Below are positions 23,806 through 35,948 of a DNA stretch of 64,000 bases, one piece after another. The stretch comes from Owenia fusiformis. Lineage: Eukaryota > Annelida > Polychaeta > Sabellida > Oweniidae. Below the pieces are notes generated by a model, which was not told the origin of the DNA, did no database searches, and worked only from the letters and a program-made list of their open reading frames with translations. The stretch lies in contig CAIIXF020000010.1 of the NCBI GenBank assembly GCA_903813345.2, positions 31,118,828-31,182,827 on the forward strand. Direction: 5' to 3'. The translations under genes and the position numbers were made by a program. Each line of letters opens with the position of its first letter. The stretch's first letter is position 1.

Positions 23806-26345
23806 ATATGCACGTAGTTGCGAATATTAGACGTAAAGATTGCAAATATCAACAAATTTCATTGAGTAGGATATTACATTCGAAATCACAACTTTCAAAT
23901 TATTTTTTTTAACCGAGGATTGTAAGAACTTGAAACATGTTGTGAGTTTTTCAAACGGCATATCCTCATTCACGTTCTTTGAAAAGGATGAATCCATTTG
24001 AATACATGGATTTTCTTCATTATTCTTCAAAACCGAAAGTTCATTCTGTATGTAAACAAGAAAAAATACATTTATGGTTGGTTCATAATGAAAAATGACG
24101 AATAACATATATCTTTTGAAGTAGGGGTATACAGGGACACAGTGGAAAATCAGAAATTTAGGTCATATCCCAAAGATTGCTTCACCAATATGTAACAGAA
24201 CATCAAAATTATCATTTACATGTTTGCTGATAGGTTTATTGAAAATAATTAACCAGAGGTTTACTTCAATTGTGGCACCATTCTTAGTAAATATTGATGA
24301 ACATACGAATATCGAATGTTGACTAAGTTACTTGTCTTGACCGTTATATCAAAAGGCACGCAGTTTGGAAAATCTAGGTTAATGTAGGCAGGCAGTTTGT
24401 CAATGATTCAAACTACGCAGGCATGCAGTTTGAGTAGCACATCTAGTATTATGAGTACATCTCGAATCACTTCTCAACGAATCGTTTTCGAAAAAATGTT
24501 GAGTTTGAGATAATTTGAGTACTGCTCACACGCAATAAATAAAAAGAGTTTTGATCCATTTTATATATGGATGGTTGGATGACTGTTAATACGCTCACCT
24601 AAACACATCGAATTCGTGCGTTGACGTTCACACTAAAGCTTGAATGATATCATATCGCATTATCATATTTTTTATTGCTCGTTTTTAATGCAATAAAAAA
24701 AATATAAACGTATATTACAATAGGCACCACATTTTGTTCAAAATACAATGTGAAGTCTACTGTAAGTATCAATAAGCATTGTATTCCCTACCCTGAATGT
24801 GACAATTTTAGTTACACTTGGTGATGATCATGCTTTGCATGTTATGTCTAACCTATACTAATATTATTACTGGTTTTTCATTAAGATTTATCCAACCAAA
24901 TTAAAGGCCCAAAAGAAAAACAATTCTTTAGTTTGTCACATTTCAACCTGGGTTTTCTTATTTTCTTTCTTTGACAGAGATGACGGTAAAATTGACACGC
25001 TTGTGTTTACTAGTACTCAATATCTTAAAAAATGAATGCAGTTTCATATGTTAAAGGCAGAATGAGATATAACATATGATCTTGAAGAGTACTCTTGACA
25101 AAACTTGTTTCAATTTAGAATATTTTGGAATAATACCAGCCTTATCATGTCTATTTTCTCAAAATTGTATACTGTATTTGAGGAAAACTCACGTTTTTAC
25201 AATAATGGATATTCTTAATTATAAATATGGTTAGCATTTTTATTAGTTCGGACAATTTACATTATTTTTCCCCAGTTTGGCACTTTGAATCCTTAATGCC
25301 TTAATATCTTTACCTAATTTGTAACATATTTGAGATCGTAAGAAATGTAAACACGAGAAAATACATTCATGGTTGTAAGTCATTCTGATACTCATCACAT
25401 CTTTTTGTCTTCAACCAGAATAAAGCTAATAGAAGCAGGCCATGATTTCTCATGGTGCTTGTAAGTATCAATAAAGCTGATAGCATCACATTTCATATTG
25501 GAACCAAACAACAAATTGAGAAATTTACTTTTCATTAAGGAACTCGCGTTTGCTCAGCTATAGCTACAAGTATTGCCTTTTCAAAGTGAAAATAATCTTC
25601 ATCTATTGAAAGAGATGGAAGAATCTTATTTTCCCCTAAAAGGGAGTCACCAAAGTCTGTTAAATACGATAAAAGCGCATTTCGTAATTAGATAATTTGA
25701 ACATATTTCTTTTAATATTTTTATTAACCTCAATACTTTTTATGTTTTCCTTATATCAGATATAATGGTGAATGAAAAAAAACGAATACATACATACCTC
25801 AATGTTGAACGTGGGTATAATATATCTCGTATCACAACGAAGAGTACCTTTACGATTGACTCGGGATCCAACGTCGGAGTTTTATATTCATAACACAATA
25901 GCCAGACAGACAATCACTGGGATCAACTGGAAACGAGGACAGTTTGTACTCGTTTCAATATGGCTGCACGTCTGAAACCAGAGAACTTTTGTTTTCTCGA
26001 TTTTAACACTAATATTCTTCAAACTCAAACTTAAGTTTTCGTTACAGGTAGTTCATGAGTTCCGATTTCGAAATATGTTAGTTCTCAAAAATCACTAAAG
26101 GTTATTAGTTGGATACTTACAAATTGATTTAACCGCTTTGAAACAAGAAAAGGTCTTCCGTTTAGAAGCAGTGTGATACCAAAGTGAGCTGCCTTAACAG
26201 TAGGCATATCCTCATTTTACCGCAATTGAAGTCACAGTAAAATGTCTGCTTTTTTGAGTAAAGCGATCACGAAGAGCCAAACAATAAATTCAATCCCTCT
26301 TAAGACATCTACAATGCACTATCATAATGGAAATTTGACATAAAA
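23806..26345. repeat. Segmental duplication block A, right copy
   Basis: Colinear with 172-4125. It has an insertion at about 23850-24340 and lost most of the LINE-containing part (1341-1980 and 2100-3390 have no counterpart). Small insertions near 25020-25080 and 26040-26100 interrupt frames that are open in the left copy, which argues against coding function in either. Confidence 0.8.
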
Positions 26346-26440
26346 CATTTTAAATCATGTGACACACAATGGGAAATAATCAATATATTGGGGGCAATTT
26401 GTAATGTCCTTTCGGAACTGGTGCCCCTATATTTATGTTT

Positions 26441-27000
26441 ACAGAGCATGGTGTCTATGGTGACAATATCTACAATCACCCCGGAATAGCCTGACAACGG
26501 TAAAGTCGGATACCGTTGTCACAAATGTCGGACATAACCGTCGCTTCAATTAGATTTTCATGAACTGTATGTTTAATAGAGCACCTAGACTAAATTCCTT
26601 TGGAACAACAATCAATCAAAGTGTCTTTATATTCATTTTACAAATAATAATGTTCTACCATCGAAATAAAGTATTAAATTTAACCGATCAAAATGAGATA
26701 CGGGACAACGGACACTGTAATTACCAAATGCCGTTGTCTTTCTAAATTACTCAAATTCAGATTCCGTTGTCATTGACGATTTCGAAGACGCTATATTGTA
26801 GCGATTCGCGACCCAATTTTATCGAAAATGGGATTCCATATGATACATTATCACAAGAGCTTAATGCATGCACAGAATTAGCGACGATAAACAGTTGAAG
26901 CGACGGTTATGTCCGCCATTTGTGACAACGGTATCTGACTTTACCGTAGTCAGGCTATTCCGGTGAAACAATGGGATGCTTGCTAAAGAGCTGAATGACC
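26441..27000 (+). pseudogene. Broken copy of VOC exon 2, split by a MITE
   Basis: 26425-26476 matches the acceptor and start of VOC exon 2 (ATGTTTACAG then AGCATGGTGTCTATGGTGAC; the original at 18826 reads ATGTTTCCAG then AGCATGGTCTC). After the inserted element, 26966-27050 resumes with ATGGGATGCTTGCTAAAGAG, matching GGGGATGTTTGCTAAAGAA of the functional exon. Insertion and divergence destroy the frame. It shows that part of the VOC gene was duplicated too. Confidence 0.8.
26477..26965. mobile_element. 489-base MITE inserted in the VOC exon copy
   Basis: Terminal inverted repeats of about 75 bases: CACCCCGGAATAGCCTGAC on the left, GTCAGGCTATTCCGGTG on the right, continuing through CGGTAAAGTC and GACGGTTATGTCC. 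The flanks TCTACAAT (left) and AAACAAT (right) share ACAAT, a possible short target duplication. Confidence 0.85.
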
Positions 27001-27382
27001 CTCTTAGGCAATTCATAAGTCTTGAGTTGTTTGGAGTTGCCGTTATCTCTTACAAAACAAATCCAGAAAAGACCAGTCAAATCTTTATCAGGAGAGCTGT
27101 CAACACAACTGATAAGAAGTGTTCTAAAGCAGTCCCAGTGAAACACGATGCTATGTTTTGGTCTCCCAAGATGCTGCCTACTTGTAAATAAAATACAGTT
27201 TCCATTGTGCGATTTTATATGGTGAAATAAAAAATAATAAAACTTAAAATGTGTAACATATGTGGCACATATCAGGGTATGTGTCTTATCATATAATTTT
27301 GATATTATCGTTAATTTTTTATAAAGTGGAAATCTCATATATATGAGTTCTAAACATGAATTAAGGAGACTACAAGCATTTA
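27001..27382 (+). repeat. Terminal-exon-like sequence, duplicated at about 41700-42085
   Basis: An open frame reads to IFIRRAVNTTDKKCSKA and stops at 27191 with TAAATAAAA, so stop codon and polyadenylation signal overlap. The copy near 41710 begins similarly (IRRAVNTSDKKC) but soon stops. Similarity continues about 200 bases beyond the stop. It looks like the last exon and 3' UTR of a lost or rearranged gene; I do not recognise the protein. Confidence 0.5.
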
Positions 27383-27985
27383 CAAACGTAGAACCAAAAC
27401 AAAGAGTGTTAAGATCAGATTATTTTAGTGCGTTATGAATTTCTCCCAGTCCATTTTCCTATTTCTTCCCTTTTCATGCGTATTTTAACTGGCTGACATG
27501 TGAATAAAGTTACTTGGATAGAATTTAGTCTCATGTAAGGCATTCCTTTCTCAAATTTATCCAGTATCAGGGACACAAGTAATTGATCTACATTGACATT
27601 ATGTATAGCCTAAAAAGCCATCCAGCTTGGATGCTGCATATGCTGCAATACAATATATGATCTTTCTGTATAGTACAGTATTTTAGAATCATGTTGGATA
27701 AAACATTCATAACTTGGTAAGTTCAATTTACAGAAAGTTTGCTCTCCGAAGATTATTTAAACTGGTTTAAGCCGGATATTGCAGGAATTCTCTTCGATGA
27801 CGTATTAGATGAAAACGGGGAATACCCTTTAGGGAATTCTCTTCGATGACGTAGTTGATAAAACGGGGAATGCGCTTTATTATTATCCACCTATTCATCA
27901 TTGTCCGCCTTCCATAGGATTCTGTATTAAGGATATTTGAAAGCCCCCTTTCACGGTTTATTAAAATCGAGCTCCTGTGCGTGGT
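27383..27985. other. Gene-free stretch with a short tandem duplication
   Basis: GGGAATTCTCTTCGATGACG-type sequence with AAAACGGGGAAT occurs twice in tandem at about 27790-27870. Nothing else was recognised. Confidence 0.5.
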
Positions 27986-28225
27986 ACACTAGCTAGCAAC
28001 AAGCCGGCGCGGTTGACAACAGACGCTGTTACCCGACAAGTTTGACACATCGTTATTAGCGGTGTAAGTGCGCTTGGGTGAACTACTTTAGTTGAAAACG
28101 TATGGGCATCTAATTTGCAACGCATGGGCTCTTTGTTCTTTTTCGTGATACCTAAGGGGGATACTTATTATATTTTATGCAATGCACTTGCCCGCGGGTA
28201 CTTCAAAAACGCGGCCTAGATCATT
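27986..28225. repeat. Single-arm copy of the 31965-32380 palindromic repeat
   Basis: GACACATCGTTATTAGCGG, GGTGTAAGTGCGCTTGG and TCTTTGTTCTTTTTCGTGAT match the inverted arms in the intron at 31965-32380. Confidence 0.65.
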
Positions 28226-28353
28226 CCTGAGCAATAACTCGTTTTAACGATGAATACGTTACCAACTGCCAGCGTTAAACAGATTGTTCTTACAACAACA
28301 CGAATTTATGTTCCGTCCAATTAGCAACTGAGCAGATCAAGGGAAGAGACACA

Positions 28354-29480
28354 AATGCTTTTTATGCCAAAGGAACTAGTGCGTTCTCCATTATGATCTC
28401 CCCATGAAAAATGAAAAAAAATGTTCATCTGATTTTTCAAAATGTGTATACTGCTTTTATTATCACATTTATATGCACACTAGTATCTTGTTGACCTACA
28501 TTGAGCACTATATTGACGTATGGGCCACTTATTAGGGTCATAGAGGCATAGATTCCAAACCAGGAAGTATTTTTGTGTCTGTCAAAATCCATTTGCATCC
28601 TACACATCCATACATCCTATCCAAATATGTTATTAATTAATGAAACATAACAGTGTAATATTTGGATTTACAAAGTTATATGGCATTCCATAAGTGTAAA
28701 AGTGGCTTTTGAAGCATTTTTCTATGGCCATTTTGTAAGAAAAAATGATGAAAATTTGAAGTATGACCGTAACCGTCCGCTTAATATCTAATGTACATCT
28801 AATACAATACGTTACCGTCTATAGAATTCATACGTAGTCGTCTAACGACATTGCGTTTGAAACCTTATTATTTCCAATATGACCACGTTCCTGTTCTGGA
28901 TTTGTCATTTTATGGCTTGTTTATACACAGTTTACTTACTGTTATTAGTTTGAGTGGCCCCGAGGCACATATACTGAGAATGGACTAAAAAATATGAACT
29001 TGGACATCTCAGTCGGTAAGTTTACAGCTTATATTCCGCTTCTAGTAAACCACCTGGCAAATTTGACCAAGTCTTTATAACCATCCATATATACGTCACC
29101 GAATGGAACTGTGAATCTTTCCTACAGGCAAGAAAGAGGACACGCTGTCTCTCCCATCCGCCATTTTTTGTTATCGTTACCGCAAAATTGTGCAAATCGC
29201 CTTGTCGTAACCGTCATGCTATATTTAATTTGCAATCGATTCAGGGCATAGTGTATTAAGTCAATGGAGCACATGCAATGTCAAGTTAATACACCCTTGC
29301 TGAACTTAATGTCCTCAACCTCAGCCCATGCGGGTCCAAATGCTTAAATATTTTCCAAAGTATTATGTGACATAGTATTCTATACGTTACATATAAAAAT
29401 GGTTAATTTTGTTCATGCGGAAATCATAATGGAGAGCGCACTAGATCTTTTATGCCAAAAGAACTTAACAATACATGCAT
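28354..29480. mobile_element. 1.1-kb element with imperfect terminal inverted repeats
   Basis: TTTTATGCCAAAGGAACTAGTGCGTTCTCC near 28359-28388 is inverted near 29432-29462. Inside, 28390-28770 matches the reverse complement of 61430-61830, so at least one dispersed family is nested here. No protein was recognised. Confidence 0.55.
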
Positions 29481-30561
29481 AGTAATCAATTATTGCACAT
29501 AATTATTGTTTCCTATATCAATACAAACATACATAAAATGATGAGCAATTACATTGACCATACATGCAATATACCAATCAAGATGGAATCAATCCATCTT
29601 CCAATAAAACTAATTCCCGATGTACAGTAGCCATCTTACATAACTTTGGCATGGGGAATACTAACCAACCATGGTGTTCGCAGTTTGGACATTTGACTCA
29701 GTCTGCTGGTGACAACCCCCGAAAAGACGAGTCTGTATTTGAGCCAGGCCACAGGAAAAGGGGCCTTATCACAGATTTTTTTCAATATTCTGATTTTTTG
29801 TTTATCTTAGAAAGGACAAAGAGACCTTTCAAATGAGCCATGGCTTATGTCTTAACAATTTTTCCTTGCATATATAGACCAAAAAGTCGGATTTGAATTT
29901 AGCACATTTTCCTCTAAATCTTGGGCTCATTTGTGGCTCTGTAGCACAATTCTAATTTTTGTGATAAGACCGGTTTTCCTAGGGCCAGGCTCATTTATTG
30001 GAATGACTCGCACGAAGATACTGTATAAGTGGTATTTAATCCGAGTGGTTAATTTTCCGAATGGTCAAATTTCATCATTTTCCTAATTTTAATTTTCCTA
30101 ATGACAAGAAACCTCCCATTGGATAACATTATAAAGACAATATTTCCGACATTTAATTTTCCGAAGCTGGCAAAAATTAGGAAATAGGCAAATTAAATGA
30201 TTAGGCAAAATTACTTCTTATATATGTTAAGGGATGATGTCTTTGAAATTTGGGGGAAAGAACAAGGTAGAATGTTTGACAAGTGTTTTAAAAGGTTTTT
30301 AAAATCAGTTTATATTAAATGCTCAAAATGAATGTTTTTAGTAAGTTGTAATAATTGTTTTATCTTAACATGTACATTCGACGCACCTTTGCATTGCAGA
30401 GCGTGCCACTGTTTCAAAAGTGTAGATCGAAATAAATAAATAAATAAATAAATAAATAAATACAGTAATTGGTATATTTTCGGTATGTGCACAAACAATT
30501 ATGAGTCAAACATGTAAATGATAATTTAAAATGAGCAACTGAGCAGATCAAGGGACGGGAA
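29481..30561. other. Gene-free AT-rich stretch
   Basis: 29740-29990 contains a small inverted pair (GAGCCAGGCCACAGGAAAAG against TTTTCCTAGGGCCAGGCTC). 30030-30200 has repeated ATTTTCCTAAT/ATTTTCCGAA motifs. The motif GAGCAACTGAGCAGATCAAG at 30532 also occurs near 28327 and ends at the boundary of block B. Confidence 0.5.
30429..30462. repeat. AAAT microsatellite
   Basis: Eight or so uninterrupted AAAT (TAAA) units. Confidence 0.9.
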
Positions 30562-31843
30562 TGTTTGGGGTAAATCCTAATACCTTATATGCCATGAAAT
30601 GGTATATGTATTCCCCAAATTATTATGAACTAGTGTATAAAAGTCTTGCAAAGGGTAGTTTAACAGTATACGTTAAGTTAGATGAATTTAACAGTATTAT
30701 ACAGATATGTTAAATGTTGTGAGATACTTTAATACAATCGTCGTTTTAAATAGGTGTCATGTTCTCACTTCTAAATACTGATTAGATAATGTAGGTCAGT
30801 ATGACATTACAAGTAATTGTTTAGAGTCACTTAAACTTGAACAAAACAAAACGAAACGTATCTTGATATGCTATTAACATTATCAACATTTGACATAAAC
30901 GTAATTGTTTTTCAAATATCTAATAAACGTGATGTGTTATATGCGTGAATTACAGGGTGGACACAAAAATATACAAATCTAAGTTGGGAAGAGTCTACGT
31001 AGATGTGGAGAATTTTTTTGCACTCTTAATTGATAATTTTTTCTTCGCGCGTCGATGGCATTAAACCCTAGATATTTGGGCTATGTGTTTAAATTCTTTT
31101 ACGAATGAAGGCTGTTATTTTGACACTCGTCTTGCGGACGTTGACACTGATTATGAATGTTGAATACTGTATCTACAACTATTTGTGATATCCAGATTAT
31201 TAGATATATATATTATAGATATTCTAAGCATGTATTGAAATTACTTCTATATGATTGCCTTGGTCTTCTTGTAGTTTTCTCGGTCAGATAACAGTACCTG
31301 AAAATACAATGATGCATCATTCAGCTGAGTAAAAGGGACTTATAAAAACAAACATATTGGTCAACGTAGTTGCTTCAATCAATTAAGTTAACTTTGAAAG
31401 TGTGCTACCCCATAACTCAAAAATATTGCCATATGCCGTCAAAACTGGTTGGTCTTAGGGGGCTGTCTTGCACCTTGCATTTAAAAGAAGATAATAAAAA
31501 TCGTCTAAGATAAAAGTCTTAGAGGCAGTTTTGAAGAATTTTGGTCCACCTAGTATTCACTTTTATCTCATAATATAAGTGTGTCGAGTTTTAAAGTTTT
31601 AATCTATGTTTGAGATTGATGAGTCGATGAAGTCAGTAGTTATGTAATACTATGAAAAGGACGAGGATGAAGCCGCTTATATTCATCAACTGGCTCTTTA
31701 TTGCATTTATGGTTCCATTGGCTCAAGCAGATCTAGAAGGTAAGCAAATTTTGATCTACTACACATAACTAGACTTTGGACAAGATTCATGAGCCATTTC
31801 ATAAAGCTGAACAAACATGATTTATATTTGCTAAATATAAATA
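30562..31843 (+). repeat. Segmental duplication block B, right copy
   Basis: Nearly identical copy of 6199-7479 carrying the TATA-like box (31341-31348) and the whole signal-peptide exon 31652-31739 with its GTAAGC donor. Similarity ends at TAAATACATCAT. The left copy has about 50 extra bases there, followed by ACATCAT and the foldback element. Confidence 0.95.
31341..31348 (+). promoter_or_regulatory. TATA-like box of the duplicated promoter
   Basis: TATAAAAA, 311 bases before the ATG at 31652, identical in sequence and spacing to 6977-6984. Confidence 0.35.
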
Positions 31844-34800
31844 CATCATATATTAAAGTCTCAAGTCATATCAAATGAGTATACTTGACTTGACATTGTT
31901 TTGAGAATGTTAGCATCCTTTGGAAAAACATACATAGGACCAAGGCTGCGTTTTTGAACTGGCCGCCATGCAAGTCAACGGTGTAATATTTAATACGTTT
32001 CCCCCTAGGTATTACAAAAAGAACAATAAGCCCCTGTGGTGCAAATTACCTGGTCGCACGTTTTCAACAAAAACAATTCAATCAAGCGCACTTACACCGG
32101 TACCGCTTATTACGATGTGTCAAGCTTGTCGGGTAATTGCGTATGTCAACCGCATTGGCTAGTTGCTATTGCACTACAGAAGTTCGATCGCAATAAACCG
32201 TGATGTCTTTCAAAAGAATTAGTGAGTGTAAGTGCGCTTGGATGAGCTATTTGTGTTGAAACACATGAGCATGCAATTTGCACTGCAGGGCTTATTGTTC
32301 TTTTTAGTGATACCTTGTGCGAAAACTCATTAAAATGTTACGCAATTCGCTAGCACCGCGGACATACAATAATTCACTCCAACATTATAGTTTGATTGAT
32401 TTTTTAAATTGCCAAACATAAACAGGATTTAGAAGGCGATCTAAGACGGGATCCTAGATTACCAGACGTATGAGGGCTTGCAACACTTAGTCCACCATAT
32501 TATTTTTCAATATCAATCAAAAGGTCAAGATTTGAATTACACTTCTTATGACTATATCTCAATTACAATATCTTTAAAATTATGGGTTATCGCAACTTAT
32601 CATGTCATAACTACATAATATGACTGTATTGCAAAATAAGTAAATACCTCTAAATGATGTTCTATTTCTTATCACCTTTAGCAGAAAATATTAATGATGT
32701 TGGAATAACATTGTTTGTTAAATATTTACGCAATATGCTCAATTTTTCTTAATACCAATCATAGGGTTAATTAAATTCCGATTGTATTGGCATACTAGTA
32801 TCTCACTTACAAAACCCTTTAAGTAACATTGATTTTTAAACGTTCATTATCCTAAAATATGTTACTTATAGCATTCTATCATCATGTGCTGTTATTTGTA
32901 ATTAATACAGAAATGTTTCAGTTTGTACAAGGGGAGAGTTGGGAAGTACCATATCACTGTCGTGTCCTAATGAACTGCAAATTTGGATAACAACTGCTTC
33001 TCATATGGCATGTGACGGTGATAATATAGGATCTTGCCCATGTACTAGCGACAATACTTTAACAGACATACATGTATCACCTCAAGAAAAAAATGCATTG
33101 GAAAGCGATCTTGTGATTTCGCATCTACTCAAAAAACAAACTGTCCCTTGTGTAGTTCAATGAATTGCGAATATATGACAAAAATTTGCTATGTATGCGT
33201 AAAGTCAACTGCAGCGTACAAAAATAGATTAATGCATTTATATTGCAATGATGCGGAATCTTTAAAGATCTTAGATGTTTCATATGCAACATATGAACCC
33301 AAAAATACCATGTCACTGTGGTTAAAAATGGTCAAGTAATGACTGTAACAAGAATGTTGGTGTAAATGACCGTAAACAGATACGCCTAAAAGAACTAAAG
33401 GAACATTGCAACGGACATACGTATTGTAAATCTGTATATGCACAGCCATATGGTAACTGCAGAGGGAAAAGATTTATATTTGAAGGAATTCTGTATACGT
33501 GTATCAGCGCACATAATAATAATACAATTCCTGTAGAGAACCAACATCTTCCTTCTTCCATCACAGTGGGACAACGCCTATTACAGCGTCAACCAAGAAC
33601 GCCGCCATTGAGAGAATCACCTCTAGTGTATCTACTGATACATTTCTCGGTTGGTTTTACCCGTTTTTAGTTATAATAGGTTAGTACTGGCAAACAGCAA
33701 CATAAATTTTTCGCGACTACATTGGATAGGGTAAATTGATTGAACAAAATGAAACATGATAATCTCATCCCGTTGATTTAAAAGGCTCATCATTGTCTTT
33801 CATTTTAAGCATTTGGCCACCACATGTACAATGCCTCTAAATTGATCATGTCTAAATTCAGATTTGCGCGTACGTACTTTTCATTTACAATTTCATGAAA
33901 TTGAGTTACGATTTAAACGTCCCGTCCGATCATGCCATTCCTTCTCAAATTTGGAGAATCCCAATCGCATTCATGATAAATAGTTCACCATATTCAGTAT
34001 CGGGAAGTCGGTTTCAAAGTAAAGAGGCCAAACTCGTCCTTAACCCAAGACGTGGTCTGTACATTTCTTACCCCTCCTCCTCCATCAAAAAGACGATTGT
34101 CAACAACAATAAAACATATTTGAAAATATAAAATATTAAACATCGTTCTGTAACATATGAATGTATAAGAAATATGTTTTTCAGTTTTTCTGTTTGCATG
34201 CATACTAGCTCTCACATTTCGGAAAAAAATTAGACGCTTGATACGTAAACCATGGCATTACTTAACTCGAAGGTATGTGAATGAAATATAACATTATGCC
34301 AAATTAAATAGTTTTCTATTGTGTAAGAAAACTTTCTGTTTCTATTCAAGTGTTACCCTTTCTCGACAAATGTAAATACTTTGCAATTAGTTTTGAGCAA
34401 TGCAATGAACTACAAAAAGGTCCCGATTGTTTTATAATATTACATTTATTATTCTTAGCAAATCTATTCAAGACAGTAAAGAAGATAAAACAAAGTTCTT
34501 GCGTACGACTCAAAGTGATGTTAACTCGAAGCCAAAAAGTGTCAAACAGTATGAAGGTCAGAAGGTCACCAAAGAATTGACAAAGACAGGGTATGTAACA
34601 TCATGCAACAGAACTGTTGCTATTGTATAGACAAAACTTGTTCTAGGCAAATATCATTATTTTCCAACTAGTTTTAAAGAAACATTCTAAAGTGACTAAT
34701 ACACTATACAAAACAAGAATATCCTAAATGTCTTCTAATTATTACATTTAATATTCTCAAAGGGAAGCCGCAGAGAACATAAAAAGTGCAATAGCAGAGA

Positions 34801-35221
34801 ATAAAAAGGAAAGGAAAGAAAGAGCTCCGTTCACAACTGAGAGTGAATCTGAACTTAAACTGAAAGACTCGATGCTTAAAAGTCACATAGAGATTGAAAA
34901 ATGGAAAACCAAGGCAGAAAAGTACACATATAAAAGAATGACGTATGTAATATGCACACATTTTAATTTAAAGGCAAGACTTGTTTGCTAGAGTGCACTT
35001 CTCGACAAATATAGCTACTTTGCAGCTGGTTTTAAAGACATAAAAAGTGACTTATATCGCAATTGTTTTATATTTATTCCATTAATTTTATTATTCTTAA
35101 CAGAAAATCTAGCAGAGAAGATGAAAAACAGCTCTCGACGACTGATGTCAAGTGGATGCTAACAAGTGAAAAACAGTATGAAGGAAGGGCAGCTGAAGAT
35201 GAAAGAGAATCAACCGTGTGA
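31652..35221 (+). CDS. SUEL-type lectin transmembrane receptor (frame-broken; possible pseudogene)
   Basis: Proposed exons are 31652-31739 (signal peptide, identical to SBP exon 1), 32922-33679, 34185-34272, 34459-34590, 34763-34942 and 35104-35221. All junction phases agree (1, 1, 2, 2, 2). Exon 2 starts CTRGELGSTISLSCPNELQI and contains an SUEL/rhamnose-binding lectin domain: CIGKRSC-like core, then LKILDVSYATYE. A second partial module follows (HCNGHTYCKSVYA, then FEGILYTC). The end of exon 2 plus exon 3 form one membrane helix (WFYPFLVII then FLFACILALTF) followed by basic RKKIRRL. Exons 4-6 encode a charged cytoplasmic tail ending KQYEGRAAEDERESTV and stop. Exon 2 has three single-base frame breaks (about 33089 in a run of seven A, about 33325 in a run of five A, and 33500-33590). 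It is therefore either a decaying gene or carries assembly errors. SUEL domains bind rhamnose or galactose. Confidence 0.65.
31965..32380. mobile_element. Palindromic MITE in the receptor's first intron
   Basis: The arms about 31985-32165 and 32205-32375 are inverted copies. Shared motifs are AAGTGCGCTT, GAACAATAAGCCC with its complement, and GTGATACC/GGTATTAC. A third arm is at 27986-28225. Confidence 0.6.
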
Positions 35222-35610
35222 CATTAAGTAATGTTGTGTTGTGTTGTGTTGCAGTGTGTTGTGTATTTTGGTATATATTTTCCTGTACTTAACAATATTC
35301 TGCTTGCAAATCGGTACTAAGAGGAAAATGTTTTTGCAGGTTAAGCGCTATCGAGCGACATTTGTTTAGGATACAATCTGTGATACCTTGCAGATGGACT
35401 GTTTACTACCCTGCCAATTGACTTTGTTAGACTTGAGCTTCCAAGAGTTTAAAGAAACCCACCACCTTACAAAACTTCTTAACGGCGAGGAATAAGGGAA
35501 AATGCTTGCCGGATTCTGAATCTGTGTGTTTTTAATGATTTTTCACCGTCTTAGAATTTCAAATTTTTGTTTTAAAAAATCATGGATATCAAGGCTAAAT
35601 ATAGCTATAC

Positions 35611-35616
35611 AATAAA
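35611..35616 (+). terminator. Polyadenylation signal AATAAA of the SUEL receptor
   Basis: Located 390 bases after the stop at 35221. A GTTGT microsatellite-like run lies in the presumed 3' UTR at 35230-35265. Confidence 0.4.
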
Positions 35617-35733
35617 CATAAAAAAGCAATGCTTGGACTCTTCATATTCACACAAAAAATTAATAAGTAAATGAGGTTTGATATTTGTGAGAATAAGTTG
35701 TACGAGGTGCAATGCTCTACAGACACCAGACTA

Positions 35734-35946
35734 CAGGGTGGATTAGGATCAATGACACACATAAAAATTAGTTTAAAAATATTTCATTTTTGTTATAAAG
35801 ATGACCCATAGCTTTACTATTGACTTGCCACAGTCAACGTTGAGCGAGCACATCTGCTCAAGATACATTATGAAGATATCATATTTTAGCTTCGAAAATC
35901 ACAATCGTTGGATAATACATTTGTCTCAGAATGATAGGCCACCCTG
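35734..35946. mobile_element. 213-base MITE with TA target duplication
   Basis: CAGGGTGG at the left end and CCACCCTG at the right, with TA immediately outside both. This is mariner-like structure, with ends related to but distinct from the element at 20939-21551. Confidence 0.7.
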
Positions 35947-35948
35947 TA

